A DNA stretch of 64,000 nt from Vulcanisaeta souniana JCM 11219 (GCF_026000775.1 NZ_AP026830.1:2255056-2319055), one strand, 5' to 3'. Counted from the stretch's first letter, positions 36,263 through 45,072 are shown. The notes: generated from the letters alone by a model not told the origin. Translations and numbers: made by a program.

Positions 36263-36584
36263 ATGGCAGTTATAAATAGAATTAGGGTTGGGAAAAAAAG
36301 GATTGCCAATAAATGAACTCCCGTATACCGTGAAGATATACATCAACAACCAAGTCTTGATACCGGCGAATCTCATCAAGGCCCTTGGCCTAAGCAAAGC
36401 AAAGTATGCAGACATAGTAATAGAGTATAATGGTCAAAGAATAAAACTAAAGGACATAAAGCTGCTCAGGACTAGGCATACGGACTCTAGGCAATTCACA
36501 ATACCCAGGGAAATCAGGGAGACCTACGGCATAAGGTCACTCGATGAAGTAATAATTCATGAAATAATACCAAAGACAAGATAG
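36263..36584 (+). CDS. Tandem AbrB-like DNA-binding protein (paralogue 1), frame broken at an A7 run
   Basis: The body of the protein (frame of 36288-36584) has two swapped-hairpin AbrB-like repeats: VKIYINNQVLIPANLIKALGL and RQFTIPREIRETYGI. In that frame the only start is a TTG at 36288. However, an ATG at 36263, correctly spaced from the TATA box, opens a second frame (MAVINRIRVGKK) that runs into the same region. Dropping one A of the seven-A run at 36293-36299 joins the two and gives an N-terminus exactly as long as that of the paralogue at 45188 (LPY at residues 19-21 in both). So either slippage at A7, a real frameshift mutation or a sequencing error. Confidence 0.75.
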
Positions 36585-37050
36585 GAAAACGTGATCATAA
36601 ATATCTAATCAACCCTATGATAATGGATTAACCCCTTGAACAATGGTCTCCGGATCCTAACCAATTCACAATCCTCACACCCAGCGGATCCTCAAGGTTT
36701 AGGAAATAAAAAGCCATAAAATGCACATGGAATTACCCTCAACAGAATTTAATAGTCCACTTCCACCGTGGTAGTTATCGTCATCGGTCCATACAGCCAG
36801 ACCAAGGGACGGCAATTACCAAGTAGATACCACCGCGCACGCTCCAAGATTAGTTGAAAGACCAAGGAGGAAAGAACGAAGTATGTACCAATACCAGCGA
36901 AGCCGATAAACCAAGGTAAGTGCAACATAATATCATGATGAGCTAAGCAAGGTTGAGCTGAACAATGGAGTACTTGATCAGGTTGTTGAAGATCTAGGTG
37001 ACTGGAGCCACGGATCCGAACAAAACAAGCCATAAATACGACAAAACCGG
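36585..37050. other. Gap without clear gene; possible coding scraps
   Basis: 466 bp. Plus-strand protein-like fragments occur out of frame with one another (for example VVVIVIGPYSQTKGRQ near 36770 and LSKVELNNGVLDQVVEDLG near 36950-37005), suggesting a decayed gene that I cannot identify. A minus-strand frame here is not convincing. Confidence 0.35.
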
Positions 37051-37170
37051 TGGTGGGCCCGCCGGGATTCGAACATTCCCCGCGGTTAACCCGCGACCGG
37101 GACCTCCCGGTTATGAGCCTTACGCGGGGCGATTGCCCCAGGGCGCTCTACCTGGCTAAGCTACGGGCCC
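37051..37170 (-). tRNA. tRNA-Met-type (CAU) with two non-canonical introns
   Basis: Acceptor GGGCCCG (37170-37164) pairs with CGGGCCC (37061-37055); A73 at 37054, CCA encoded at 37053-37051. Anticodon CAT at 37115-37113. The anticodon stem closes only if 21 nt (37140-37120) are removed between positions 29 and 30: CCC + GG pairs with CCGGG. The T-stem closes only if 22 nt (37096-37075) are removed between positions 52 and 53: CCGG + G, then TTCGAAT, then CCCGG. Each insert folds as a hairpin (GGGGC/GCCCC; CGCGG/CCGCG) consistent with a bulge-helix-bulge site. Mature length 74 nt. G1-C72 argues against initiator; elongator Met or Ile2 cannot be separated. A TATA-like box (GCTTAAAAG on the minus strand, about 37194-37202) is upstream. 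Confidence 0.93.
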
Positions 37171-37351
37171 CATGCCAGTGATTACTTTGCGTCTTTTAAG
37201 CTTTTAGTCCCCGTAACTCACCACTTGGATATGCTGGGCTAAATGGTCATGGTATTAACATGAAGATGCTTACTTATTTCATTCTATTGCGTAGCCCGGC
37301 TCGTAATAGAACTTGCATAATTTTACATGATTTTCTAGTCTCAATATGGGT

Positions 37352-37798
37352 TTAACCAAAGAGGTTTACCTCAGGTACATTCTCTGCTGTTGCCTTTTCA
37401 TTAAGTACATCGTTGCTTATTTCTATTGTGTACTTAAGCCTTGCGGTGTATACCACGTTGTTTTGCTCTTCACCGGTTGGTGTCAGTGATATCTCTCCGG
37501 TTACTTTGGCGTAGCCCTTTTCCTCATTATTCCTCATTAGTTTCCAAACCATGTTAACACTGTACTTGCCGCCAACATCCTTAACGTCCCAAGTCCTCTC
37601 ACCGGGCGTTAACCCGTAATCCGTGGAAAAGGACTTCACAAGTTGCATGAAGCTTGTTCCGGAGTCGTCAAGCGGTACCGATAGGCCGGCCTCCCTGGGC
37701 CACCTCTCGAGTCTCTTCCTCCTGGCATCCTCACTGGCTGACTTGCTTATTTTTATGGGAATCTCTAAATCCCTCTCATACACTGTCGTGAAACTCAT
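37352..37798 (-). CDS. Hypothetical protein, 148 aa
   Basis: Not recognised. Soluble, with a charged helical N-terminal third (SEDARRKRLERWPREAG) and a beta-rich C-terminal two thirds (YSVNMVWKLMRN..., ARLKYTIEIS) that resembles a small beta-barrel or lipocalin/START-like sheet by pattern only. No cysteines, no membrane segment. It stands alone between tRNA-Met and the CCG-domain gene. Confidence 0.6.
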   Translation of the reverse strand: MSFTTVYERDLEIPIKISKSASEDARRKRLERWPREAGLSVPLDDSGTSFMQLVKSFSTDYGLTPGERTWDVKDVGGKYSVNMVWKLMRNNEEKGYAKVTGEISLTPTGEEQNNVVYTARLKYTIEISNDVLNEKATAENVPEVNLFG

Positions 37799-37912
37799 AC
37801 AACTTGCGTAAGGCCTCCCAGAATAAAAACGCTTCCCCTATTGGCATTACCTAGGAAGGATCGCCAAATGGTACTATTTCAATACTATTTTACTGTCAGT
37901 ACAACGTGTTGC

Positions 37913-38872
37913 CTATTCTGGTTCGATGATCTCGTTTATATCCAGGATCTGAGCCGCGCCTTCGGCGTTCCTGCCTAGGTTTGCAAGGCATATTGGGCAT
38001 ACGGTCACCACGGTCTTTGATAGTCTCGCAAGATTTTCAATCCTTATCTTAGCTATTTTCTTAGACAGCTCTGGGCTGAGCGACTCGAGGGGTCCTCCGC
38101 AGCATGTTGATGTTTCCCTACCGGTTATCATGGGATCTTCAAGGTGCTTAATGCCAGCATTATCAAGTATTGACCTGTAAATGTCATATTTGTTCAGGTA
38201 CCTGGCGTATAGGCATGAATCATGTATGACTACATCATTACCTATCCTGGACCTCACCTTAATGCCCTTGATTAGGTCTAGGTAGTTCACCACCTCAAAG
38301 TTGAGTTTGAAGTAGTTCGGTGCGACGTTTACCAATACATTGTGGGTGTGCGGGTCAATCGTTATAACCCTCTTAACTTCATACTTCCTAAGTGTCTTGA
38401 GCACGGTATTTTCAAAGTAATCCATAAACGCATCCTCAGCCCCAATTTCATGAAGTAGTGCGCCGCTGTATGGTTCATCCTCGTAGAGGAAACCGAAACT
38501 AATGCCTGCCTTCTGTAGCGCCCTGGCTATATTCCTTACTATGCCATTGGCCCTATCAATATCAGCCTTGTTTGGTTTTACCATGAAGCCCGCAAACCTG
38601 GACAATATGCCTCCCAAGCCAGCTCTTGATAACGTACCGGCAAAGGCGCTTAATGATGAACCCTTGATCTTCTCAATCCATGGCACTAACTCATTGATCA
38701 TGGGGGCCATTTGATATAGGCATGAGGTGTAGATTATTGTGCTACCGCCCCTGGGTATGTTAAGATCCTTCGCCCACTCACTGCAATATGCCTTGTCCAT
38801 TGGTATTGGTAAACCGTTTGAATTAAGGCTGCCCTTCATTATTTCAATCAGTGATTTAACCCAACTTTCCAA
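37913..38872 (-). CDS. CCG-domain (HdrB/GlpC-like) Fe-S oxidoreductase, orphan copy
   Basis: 319 aa. One complete CCG cysteine-rich domain is visible: HDSCLYARYLNK (about 220-231), TCCGGP (about 261-266) and CPICLANL (about 296-303). The N-terminal copy is degenerate (YTSCLYQ near residue 51). CCG domains in heterodisulfide reductase HdrB hold non-cubane 4Fe-4S clusters and act on disulfides or pass electrons. The paralogue at 47434-48393 has the same length and motifs and is linked to a ferredoxin and a flavin dehydrogenase; this copy has neither next to it, but an ACT regulator lies just upstream on the same strand. Confidence 0.85.
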   Translation of the reverse strand: MESWVKSLIEIMKGSLNSNGLPIPMDKAYCSEWAKDLNIPRGGSTIIYTSCLYQMAPMINELVPWIEKIKGSSLSAFAGTLSRAGLGGILSRFAGFMVKPNKADIDRANGIVRNIARALQKAGISFGFLYEDEPYSGALLHEIGAEDAFMDYFENTVLKTLRKYEVKRVITIDPHTHNVLVNVAPNYFKLNFEVVNYLDLIKGIKVRSRIGNDVVIHDSCLYARYLNKYDIYRSILDNAGIKHLEDPMITGRETSTCCGGPLESLSPELSKKIAKIRIENLARLSKTVVTVCPICLANLGRNAEGAAQILDINEIIEPE

Positions 38873-38959
38873 AGGAGCTCACCGGTGTTACTCATTGTTA
38901 ACGTCTATTTAAGCATTAATTATTATTTATTAGGTCAATTAATAATTATTATGAACGCA

Positions 38960-39613
38960 CTACCTACCCTTAATGTATATGTTTACCCTGGTCTTATTTA
39001 TTATGACATCAAGGTTACAATCACACTTGAGGAGTATCTTCGTCACACCCAATAGGTAGCCCCTGGTGAAGGGTAAGCCGGTATCCAGGTCAAAGGGCTC
39101 AATTAGAGACACGCTAACTAGGTTGCCGTTTTTATCTGGATTTGTGTTTATGCTCTCAATACCCTTAGCCAGGTTCATTATGACTAGCATGTTTATTGCC
39201 GTCTCGAGCACTTTATCCATAGTTGAGTTAGCCGGTATTTCATACTTAGTCCTCATCATTATGCTGGCCATGGATAGACCCATCTCGTAGCCCAGTTTCG
39301 TCAGGAAAGCATTAACCTCGCCACTACTTTGCGTTATGCGCATTAATATGCTTGTGAGGGTCTCCTTGTCGAATCCCACGAGCTCCATTGGCGCCTCATG
39401 ACTTGCCCAAATGTCGTGTATACCATCAATACTCCTTAACTTATTGATGGCGTTTATTGGCAATGAGTCGCTGAGTCTCATGGCTATGACCCTCTCTGAC
39501 TCCGAGGGTATTGAGACAAAGACCCACTCAATACTTGCATAGTCCTTTATAACCCCCGTTATCTCGTAAAGCATCCCACGCCTATTTGCTGTCTTAATTA
39601 CGAGTAATGTCAT
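38960..39613 (-). CDS. ACT-domain regulator with second, V4R-like domain (paralogue 2)
   Basis: 217 aa with the same architecture as 29180-29788: ACT domain over the first 70 residues (ANRRGMLYEITGVIKDY), then a ligand-binding-like domain with LGYEMGLSMASIM (about 107-119) and TGLPFTRGYLLGVTK (about 181-195). No DNA-binding part is visible. It precedes the orphan CCG gene on the same strand with an 87 bp gap and may respond to the redox or acid metabolite handled there. Confidence 0.7.
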   Translation of the reverse strand: MTLLVIKTANRRGMLYEITGVIKDYASIEWVFVSIPSESERVIAMRLSDSLPINAINKLRSIDGIHDIWASHEAPMELVGFDKETLTSILMRITQSSGEVNAFLTKLGYEMGLSMASIMMRTKYEIPANSTMDKVLETAINMLVIMNLAKGIESINTNPDKNGNLVSVSLIEPFDLDTGLPFTRGYLLGVTKILLKCDCNLDVIINKTRVNIYIKGR

Positions 39614-39782
39614 TAATGATCTAGTAAACGTAAGGGACTTTAAACCAGACTAATCGTAGACACGTCTTCTGAAATTAATGCCCATAGTCTTTAAAGCAGT
39701 TAGAGGTTATCCTCGGGACTGGCCGGGAGCGTTTCATGGGAGGCAAGGGCTTATTAACCAAACCATTTAGTGAAGATGGGGT

Positions 39783-40208
39783 ATGTCAAGCGGTAGTAAT
39801 TATGATGAGCTATATATGAAGCTATTGGATAGGGCATACACGTTGATAACTCCGAGGATCCAAAGGAGGCAGGAAATACCGAGGTTAAGTATTCAGGTCC
39901 AACCGAAGAAAACCATCATTCAGAACTTCAGGGACGTTGCGCAAAGGCTAAACAGGGACCCAACTCACATAGCCAGGTTCTTCCTTAAGGAACTGGCCCT
40001 ACCTGGTAGTATTGATGGCAATACCCTCGTTCTTTATGCAGAGAGGAGCCCAAGGACCCTCGAGGCCGTTTATGAGAGGTACATTAAGTTCTACGTGGAG
40101 TGCCCAGTGTGTCACTCAATAGATACCTACCTTGAGAGGGACGGTAGGATATACGTACTTGTATGCACTGCTTGCGGTGCTAGGACACCTAGAAAGGGCA
40201 TCAGCTAA
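39783..40208 (+). CDS. Translation initiation factor aIF2 beta
   Basis: 141 aa subunit of the heterotrimer that brings Met-tRNAi to the ribosome. A helical start, the central alpha-beta domain (HIARFFLKELALPGSID, about 60-76) and a C-terminal C2-C2 zinc ribbon (CPVC then CTAC). TATA-like CTTATTAA (39750-39757) is about 28 bp upstream of the ATG, so leaderless. Confidence 0.94.
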   Translation: MSSGSNYDELYMKLLDRAYTLITPRIQRRQEIPRLSIQVQPKKTIIQNFRDVAQRLNRDPTHIARFFLKELALPGSIDGNTLVLYAERSPRTLEAVYERYIKFYVECPVCHSIDTYLERDGRIYVLVCTACGARTPRKGIS

Positions 40209-40291
40209 CTCTACAGTTTTTCGCTTAAAGTATATGGGGTCAATCATTTAATAAACATGAAGAAGGGTTTTTATTTTCTACAGGCATCCAG

Positions 40292-41932
40292 GTGGCTGTG
40301 TCACTTGGTGGATATCCAATTGTTTTAACTGGTGAAGTCGCGACAATGAGTGACACGCATGGTTCGTCTGTGGTTGGGTTCGCAAGCGCAATACCGGAGA
40401 ATTACTTTAGGGATTGGGTTGCCCGCAGGTTCTTTAGGTTAAAGAGCAATAGGGAGGGCAGGGTCTTCAGGGCCCCCTATGGCTTATCCAAGGTAGAGGC
40501 CGCGCTCCTTGCGCATGGCTATACAAGGAATGACGTGATTATAGCAGATCCCTACAAACTCGATAGGGTGATTGGTCCAAATACCCGTGTTGTTGGCATT
40601 TATGTAATGGACCCACTGGGTTTAAGCTATGGTTCAGGTATTGTTTATTGGATCCTAAAACTTGCGGATCTACCATACAGTGGATTACCGTATATCGCAA
40701 AGTCCTTCCTGCAAGTCATAAATCACCCAGCCATTAAGAGGCATAGGGATCACCTTAAGGTGGTTGTTGGTGGGCCTGCCGGGTGGCAAATCACAGACAC
40801 CGGTAAGCAAAGAGAGTTGGGCGTTGACGTTGTTTATGAGGGTGAGTTTGAGGAGGACGGACCACAGTTATTTGATAAACTGATAAAGGGCGAACCAGCA
40901 CCAGAAAGGTTTGTTGCCCATAGGCCGGTCCCAGTTGATATCATACCAACGATTGCCACGCCGTCCATTGGCGGTATGGTTGAGGTCACCAGGGGTTGTG
41001 GCAGGGGCTGTCAATTCTGCACACCAACACTTAGCGGCATGATAAGGTCGATCCCGTTTGAGGGCCACATTGACAGGGAGATAAAGCTGAACATAGAGGT
41101 TGGTGGTTTCGAGGAAATAACGTTACATAGCGAGGAATTCTTCAGATACGGCGCCAAGGGCATTGAACCTAATCCCGAGAAGGTCCTCGACTTGACTGTG
41201 AAGGCTTATAAACTCGTTAAGTCATATGGTGACAATTATGAACTGACCACGGACTTCACTACAGCTGCTGTGGTTAAATACGCGCCTAAGATGGTTAAGG
41301 AGGTATCGGAGTACATGAATGAAGGTGGCACCTGGCACTTCATTGAAATGGGCATCGAGACAGGCTCACCTAGGTTACTAAGGATGTTAATGGCTGGTAA
41401 GGCGCTTCCGTATAAGCCCGAGCAGTATCCAGATGTAGTCGAGGAGGCCATTGGGATCCTTAATGACAATCACTGGGTTGTGGTGGGCACTATGATACTT
41501 AACCTACCCGGTGAGACCGATGATGATGTAATAAAAAGTCTCGAATTGCTTGATAGGATTAGTAAGCTTAGGGTCCTCACCTTCCCATTACCCTTCATAC
41601 CAATGGGTGCACTAAGGAAAAGAGACTTCACAATACTTGATAGGTTGCTTGAAGATCCATTACGGCGCGAATTCATACTTAAGGCATTCATAAAGTCCTT
41701 CGAGGAGGCCAAGGCATTTAGTAGCCTTATAACTAGGAAGGTTGAGAACTTCATTGTTAAAAGGCTCATTGGGTACATAGCAGTTAGCAGCTTCAACCTG
41801 GTTCTCAAGAGGTACAAGGAGAAGCTTGGTTCGTTGATTGAGCAATACGGGGAATTCAGGGAGAGAATTAAGGAGGAGGTTAATAGGGCTTCTGTGAGCA
41901 TAAGGCTGCATGATGACTTTAACGAGCAATGA
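40292..41932 (+). CDS. B12-binding-domain radical SAM protein (archaeal family)
   Basis: 546 aa. The N-terminal third resembles a cobalamin-binding Rossmann domain (YGLSKVEAALLAHGYTRND, then VVGIYVMDPLG) but no B12-ligand DXHXXG is evident. The radical SAM cluster motif is TRGCGRGCQFC with C236, C240, C243 (CX3CX2C); GIETGSPRLL and TMILNLPGE follow. The last 110 residues are a helical extension. Substrate unknown; relatives include methylthiotransferase-like and tRNA-modifying proteins. GTG start at 40292; other GTGs nearby cannot be excluded. Confidence 0.85.
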   Translation: MAVSLGGYPIVLTGEVATMSDTHGSSVVGFASAIPENYFRDWVARRFFRLKSNREGRVFRAPYGLSKVEAALLAHGYTRNDVIIADPYKLDRVIGPNTRVVGIYVMDPLGLSYGSGIVYWILKLADLPYSGLPYIAKSFLQVINHPAIKRHRDHLKVVVGGPAGWQITDTGKQRELGVDVVYEGEFEEDGPQLFDKLIKGEPAPERFVAHRPVPVDIIPTIATPSIGGMVEVTRGCGRGCQFCTPTLSGMIRSIPFEGHIDREIKLNIEVGGFEEITLHSEEFFRYGAKGIEPNPEKVLDLTVKAYKLVKSYGDNYELTTDFTTAAVVKYAPKMVKEVSEYMNEGGTWHFIEMGIETGSPRLLRMLMAGKALPYKPEQYPDVVEEAIGILNDNHWVVVGTMILNLPGETDDDVIKSLELLDRISKLRVLTFPLPFIPMGALRKRDFTILDRLLEDPLRREFILKAFIKSFEEAKAFSSLITRKVENFIVKRLIGYIAVSSFNLVLKRYKEKLGSLIEQYGEFRERIKEEVNRASVSIRLHDDFNEQ

Positions 41933-42036
41933 TTCATTATTTAAACAACGCCATCATTTAATGCCTAATAATTTTCCCTTTATCTTAACTGTCAATAGTT
42001 AGAAACCTTGATAAGCAACCTAATCGGGTAATTTCT

Positions 42037-43170
42037 GTGGGTGTTAATAATAAGCCGGTGGAGGAACTGGACACCCTGATTATTAAGAGGGCCTATTATG
42101 TACTTGGTATTAGCATAGCAGGTCTATCGTTAATTATGCTTAACTGGCTTGGTCTATCCTCAATAATGTTTAATGTAATGACCATAAAGAGGATAGTGCT
42201 TGGTGCAGTGTATTACATTGTGCCCATGGCCACTGCGATGGCTGGGTTCGCCATAACCCAATTACCAGCCACATTCCTACTCAGTAGATTTGGTAATAGG
42301 GTGTCCATGTTCCTAGGCCTATTACTGAACGGTATTTCCCTTATCTTCTCGGCCACCGACAGTTACCACATGGCTTTATTCCTCAGGTTTCTGGCAGGCA
42401 TGGGGCTTGGTCTATATTTAATACCATCATTACTATTAATACTTGGTTGGTGGAGCATCAGAGGATTAACAAGGTGGGTACAGGTTGCCTACCTATCATC
42501 AATAACGATCCTCATACCACTCTCGTCATTACTGACCATGGGCATGGCGCGTAGCACCGCAATATACCTGGGCGTGGCATCCCTCGTGTTAGCCATACTC
42601 GTACTCTTTACAACTAAGGATGCGGTAATAATAAGGAAGATATCGATGGTGGCGGTTATGAATAATCCAGATATCCTCATACTATCCATAGCCTTCTCAA
42701 TACCCTGGGGAGTGTACCTAAGCCTATTCCCATTGATCATGCAATTGAGTAATTACCTCGGCATAATGGAACTAACTATACCCATGGCCATAACACCATT
42801 ACTATATAGGTTCAGGCACTCCGTGAAGACCGAGAAACGCACAGCTCTCCTATACCTAACCATAGGCCTTGGTGTACTTGTGGCGTTAATGGGCATAAGT
42901 AATACTTGGGAATTCATATTAGCACCGGTCGGTCTCATGTTCACATTAATCCTACTCCTAATACTGTACATGGTTAATGACCTCGTAAGCCCAATACTAA
43001 TCGCCCAATCCACTGGCTACCTACTAACGGTGTCCTCAATAATCGGCTCAATAATAGGTATAATAACAGGTTACTCAGTACAATACCTAGGGACACTTGG
43101 TTGGATAGTAATTGGCGCATTGTTTGCAGCTTCATCAATATTCTACAGAATCCTAAAGGTAACCTTATGA
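42037..43170 (+). CDS. MFS-type transporter
   Basis: 377 aa with eleven to twelve membrane helices. The loop between helices 2 and 3 has LSRFGNRVSM, a weak MFS motif A, and helix 4 has FLAGMGLGLYLIPSLL. It resembles the nitrate/cyanate-type branch loosely. Substrate unknown. Start is GTG at 42037; no better upstream start is in frame. Confidence 0.78.
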   Translation: MGVNNKPVEELDTLIIKRAYYVLGISIAGLSLIMLNWLGLSSIMFNVMTIKRIVLGAVYYIVPMATAMAGFAITQLPATFLLSRFGNRVSMFLGLLLNGISLIFSATDSYHMALFLRFLAGMGLGLYLIPSLLLILGWWSIRGLTRWVQVAYLSSITILIPLSSLLTMGMARSTAIYLGVASLVLAILVLFTTKDAVIIRKISMVAVMNNPDILILSIAFSIPWGVYLSLFPLIMQLSNYLGIMELTIPMAITPLLYRFRHSVKTEKRTALLYLTIGLGVLVALMGISNTWEFILAPVGLMFTLILLLILYMVNDLVSPILIAQSTGYLLTVSSIIGSIIGIITGYSVQYLGTLGWIVIGALFAASSIFYRILKVTL

Positions 43171-43216
43171 AAGCCATTAAATTTATGACCTTTAGAACAA
43201 AAATTTAATTAGGTAT

Positions 43217-43654
43217 TTATTCCCTAACCTTTGGGTATCTATCGAGCCTCGCGACCTCCCTAACGGCCTCCAAGTCACCGAGCAAGTCCCTAATGGAGAT
43301 CACGCCAACTACAACATCATTCTCGTCAACAACAATCACATGCCTAACCCTGTAGTTAACCATTAGGGATGCAACGGCGCTTATGGGATCATCAACCCTA
43401 GCCCTAACAACCCTGGGACCCATGGTCCCAACCTTACCAACCGGAGTATCAAGCGGAAGCCTATTGGCCAAGGCCCTAATCACATCACGCTCAGTTATTA
43501 TACCACGCAACTTCATACTATTTAAATCCTCAACAATAACAACGGAGCCCGTATTCTCCTTGGCCATCAAATCCACGGCCTCGATAAAGGGCTTATCCTC
43601 AGTAATAACCAGGGGCTTCTTCCTAACCATATCAATCGCCCTCACATCAACCAC
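43217..43654 (-). CDS. Tandem CBS-domain protein
   Basis: 145 aa made of two CBS repeats: residues about 7-65 (PFIEAVDLMAKENTGSVVIVED then RGIITERDVIRAL) and about 75-135 (DPISAVASLMVNYRVRHVIVVDE then VGVISIRDLL). CBS pairs bind adenosine nucleotides or SAM and regulate partner proteins; the partner is not evident here. Confidence 0.92.
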   Translation of the reverse strand: MVDVRAIDMVRKKPLVITEDKPFIEAVDLMAKENTGSVVIVEDLNSMKLRGIITERDVIRALANRLPLDTPVGKVGTMGPRVVRARVDDPISAVASLMVNYRVRHVIVVDENDVVVGVISIRDLLGDLEAVREVARLDRYPKVRE

Positions 43655-43829
43655 CCAACATTAACTTTCTTAACTAATTAATAAGCATTATTACATGAAA
43701 CCCATATATTATACACTATATACGTAAAAATAACAATGTACTTTAGCAACAATTAAATAAATAATTAATCACATAATTAAATAACAAATATAGAAACCCA
43801 AGGCTTTTTAAAGCCAAGTAAACAATAAT

Positions 43830-43891
43830 GCACGTGATGAGTAGGGACCTCGCCGTCCGGATAAATGACGAGTTTGCCGAGTGCTGAGTTA
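43830..43891 (+). ncRNA. C/D-box guide sRNA candidate 4
   Basis: C box GTGATGA (43834-43840), guide of about 17 nt, D' box CGGA (43858-43861), 3-nt spacer, C' box ATGACGA (43865-43871), 12-nt guide GTTTGCCGAGTG (43872-43883), D box CTGA (43884-43887). A TATA-like CTTTTTAAAG (43804-43813) is centred about 22-26 bp before the expected 5' end. The second guide complements CACTCGGCAAAC, which resembles a conserved stretch of archaeal 23S rRNA as I recall it. It sits in a 400-bp gap (43655-44059) otherwise empty. Confidence 0.75.
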
Positions 43892-44059
43892 AACCATAAT
43901 CAGCTTACCTTTCAACTGGTTAATACCAATCTACTCCTCATTTTCTATTTCTAGAGGAAATCCTTTACAAATTGAAATAAGTAAACAGAAATAAAGTCCA
44001 AAGCATACTGAAAGTACTACCCAGGCAATCTTTAAAAATAGTAAATGCAAAAAATACCT

Positions 44060-44512
44060 ATGACGAGAAAAACCCTAGCACTAGTACTACCCACGTTAAT
44101 ACTCCTGGTAGCACTAATGGCGGGAACAACAATGGCGATGCAGGTAACAAAGATAAAGCCAGACACACCAGGCGTAACAATAATCAAGGAAGTAACAACA
44201 CTAAAGCTGAAAATACTACCACCAACCCACAGAATAGACCCAACATTACCGCCTAATACAGGCGTATTGATAGGACCATACACATTAAGCTCAGGACAAG
44301 AATTAGCGGCTTATGTAACATGGTCACCATCATATGCAACTTTATTCGTAGGTGTAATAAATGCAAATACATGGTCAGGATATGGAGGCTATGTTAACGG
44401 TGGCTCGGCTCTCCTTACATTTAGCCCGGGATCTGGCTCCTGGTATATTCTCGTATATAATGTAAGCCCATATACTGTTAGTGCCACAATATATGTATTC
44501 TTAGTGGGATAA
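44060..44512 (+). CDS. Secreted or cell-surface protein, unknown
   Basis: 150 aa. The N-terminus MTRKTLALVLPTLILLVALMA (two pieces) is a signal peptide with a cut expected after TTMAM. The mature part is beta-rich, threonine/proline-rich at first and then Gly/Ser/Tyr-rich (WSGYGGYVNGGSALL), like small extracellular beta-sandwich proteins. ATG at 44060 is preferred over 44045: a TATA-like CTTTAAAAA (44031-44039) is about 25 bp before it. Confidence 0.72.
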   Translation: MTRKTLALVLPTLILLVALMAGTTMAMQVTKIKPDTPGVTIIKEVTTLKLKILPPTHRIDPTLPPNTGVLIGPYTLSSGQELAAYVTWSPSYATLFVGVINANTWSGYGGYVNGGSALLTFSPGSGSWYILVYNVSPYTVSATIYVFLVG

Positions 44513-44514
44513 AA

Positions 44515-45024
44515 TCATTTAGTCGTAGTATATGCATCAGTAATATTATATTTTGTTAAATTAAAATTATATACATAATTAACTGATGCATTTACTATAT
44601 TTGTTGTATTATTACATGAAAATTCATATATATTATCATTATATTTAACTAAATGACACTGGGAGAACAAAGTGATCATCATGTCCTTTTTATCATTCAT
44701 AATATTATATTTAGTCATAAAGAATATACTATAAAACAAGGTCCCTAATATTATTAGTAAAGCCATACCGGTAATGATTAATTTCCTACTTTTGGCATTT
44801 TTAATATTTTTATAAATATATACATTATCTTTATCTTTCTTTATTTCTTCCAGTGTTTTTCCATCTTTTATTAGTATTTTGTTTAGGTTTACTTTGTCTA
44901 TTATTCCTATGTAGTGCCAGGTATTTCCATGCTTAATGTATACGTAGTTCCCTGCCTTTATTACCACTGTTCCTGGTCTTCCACATCTTGGGCACATGCC
45001 CATACCTATTGCTTTACTTGGCAT
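44515..45024 (-). CDS. Zinc-ribbon membrane protein, unknown
   Basis: 169 aa. An N-terminal zinc knuckle (CPRCGRPG, residues about 11-18) with no second CxxC pair seen nearby is followed by KAGNYVYIKHGNTWHYIG, a KOW-like or DNA/RNA-binding strand set. One membrane helix (about 82-104) separates it from a C-terminal outer domain with several N-glycosylation sequons. Very AT-rich. Convergent with the secreted-protein gene (two bases between stops). Confidence 0.6.
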   Translation of the reverse strand: MPSKAIGMGMCPRCGRPGTVVIKAGNYVYIKHGNTWHYIGIIDKVNLNKILIKDGKTLEEIKKDKDNVYIYKNIKNAKSRKLIITGMALLIILGTLFYSIFFMTKYNIMNDKKDMMITLFSQCHLVKYNDNIYEFSCNNTTNIVNASVNYVYNFNLTKYNITDAYTTTK

Positions 45025-45072
45025 TTTGGTTTAGTTTCAATCCCTGATTTAAATACCTTACTTCTCTTTTTG

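Noticed and set aside
36749-37033. 94-codon minus-strand frame
   Set aside because: Composition is not protein-like, no family match, and plus-strand fragments in the same stretch look more like decayed coding DNA.
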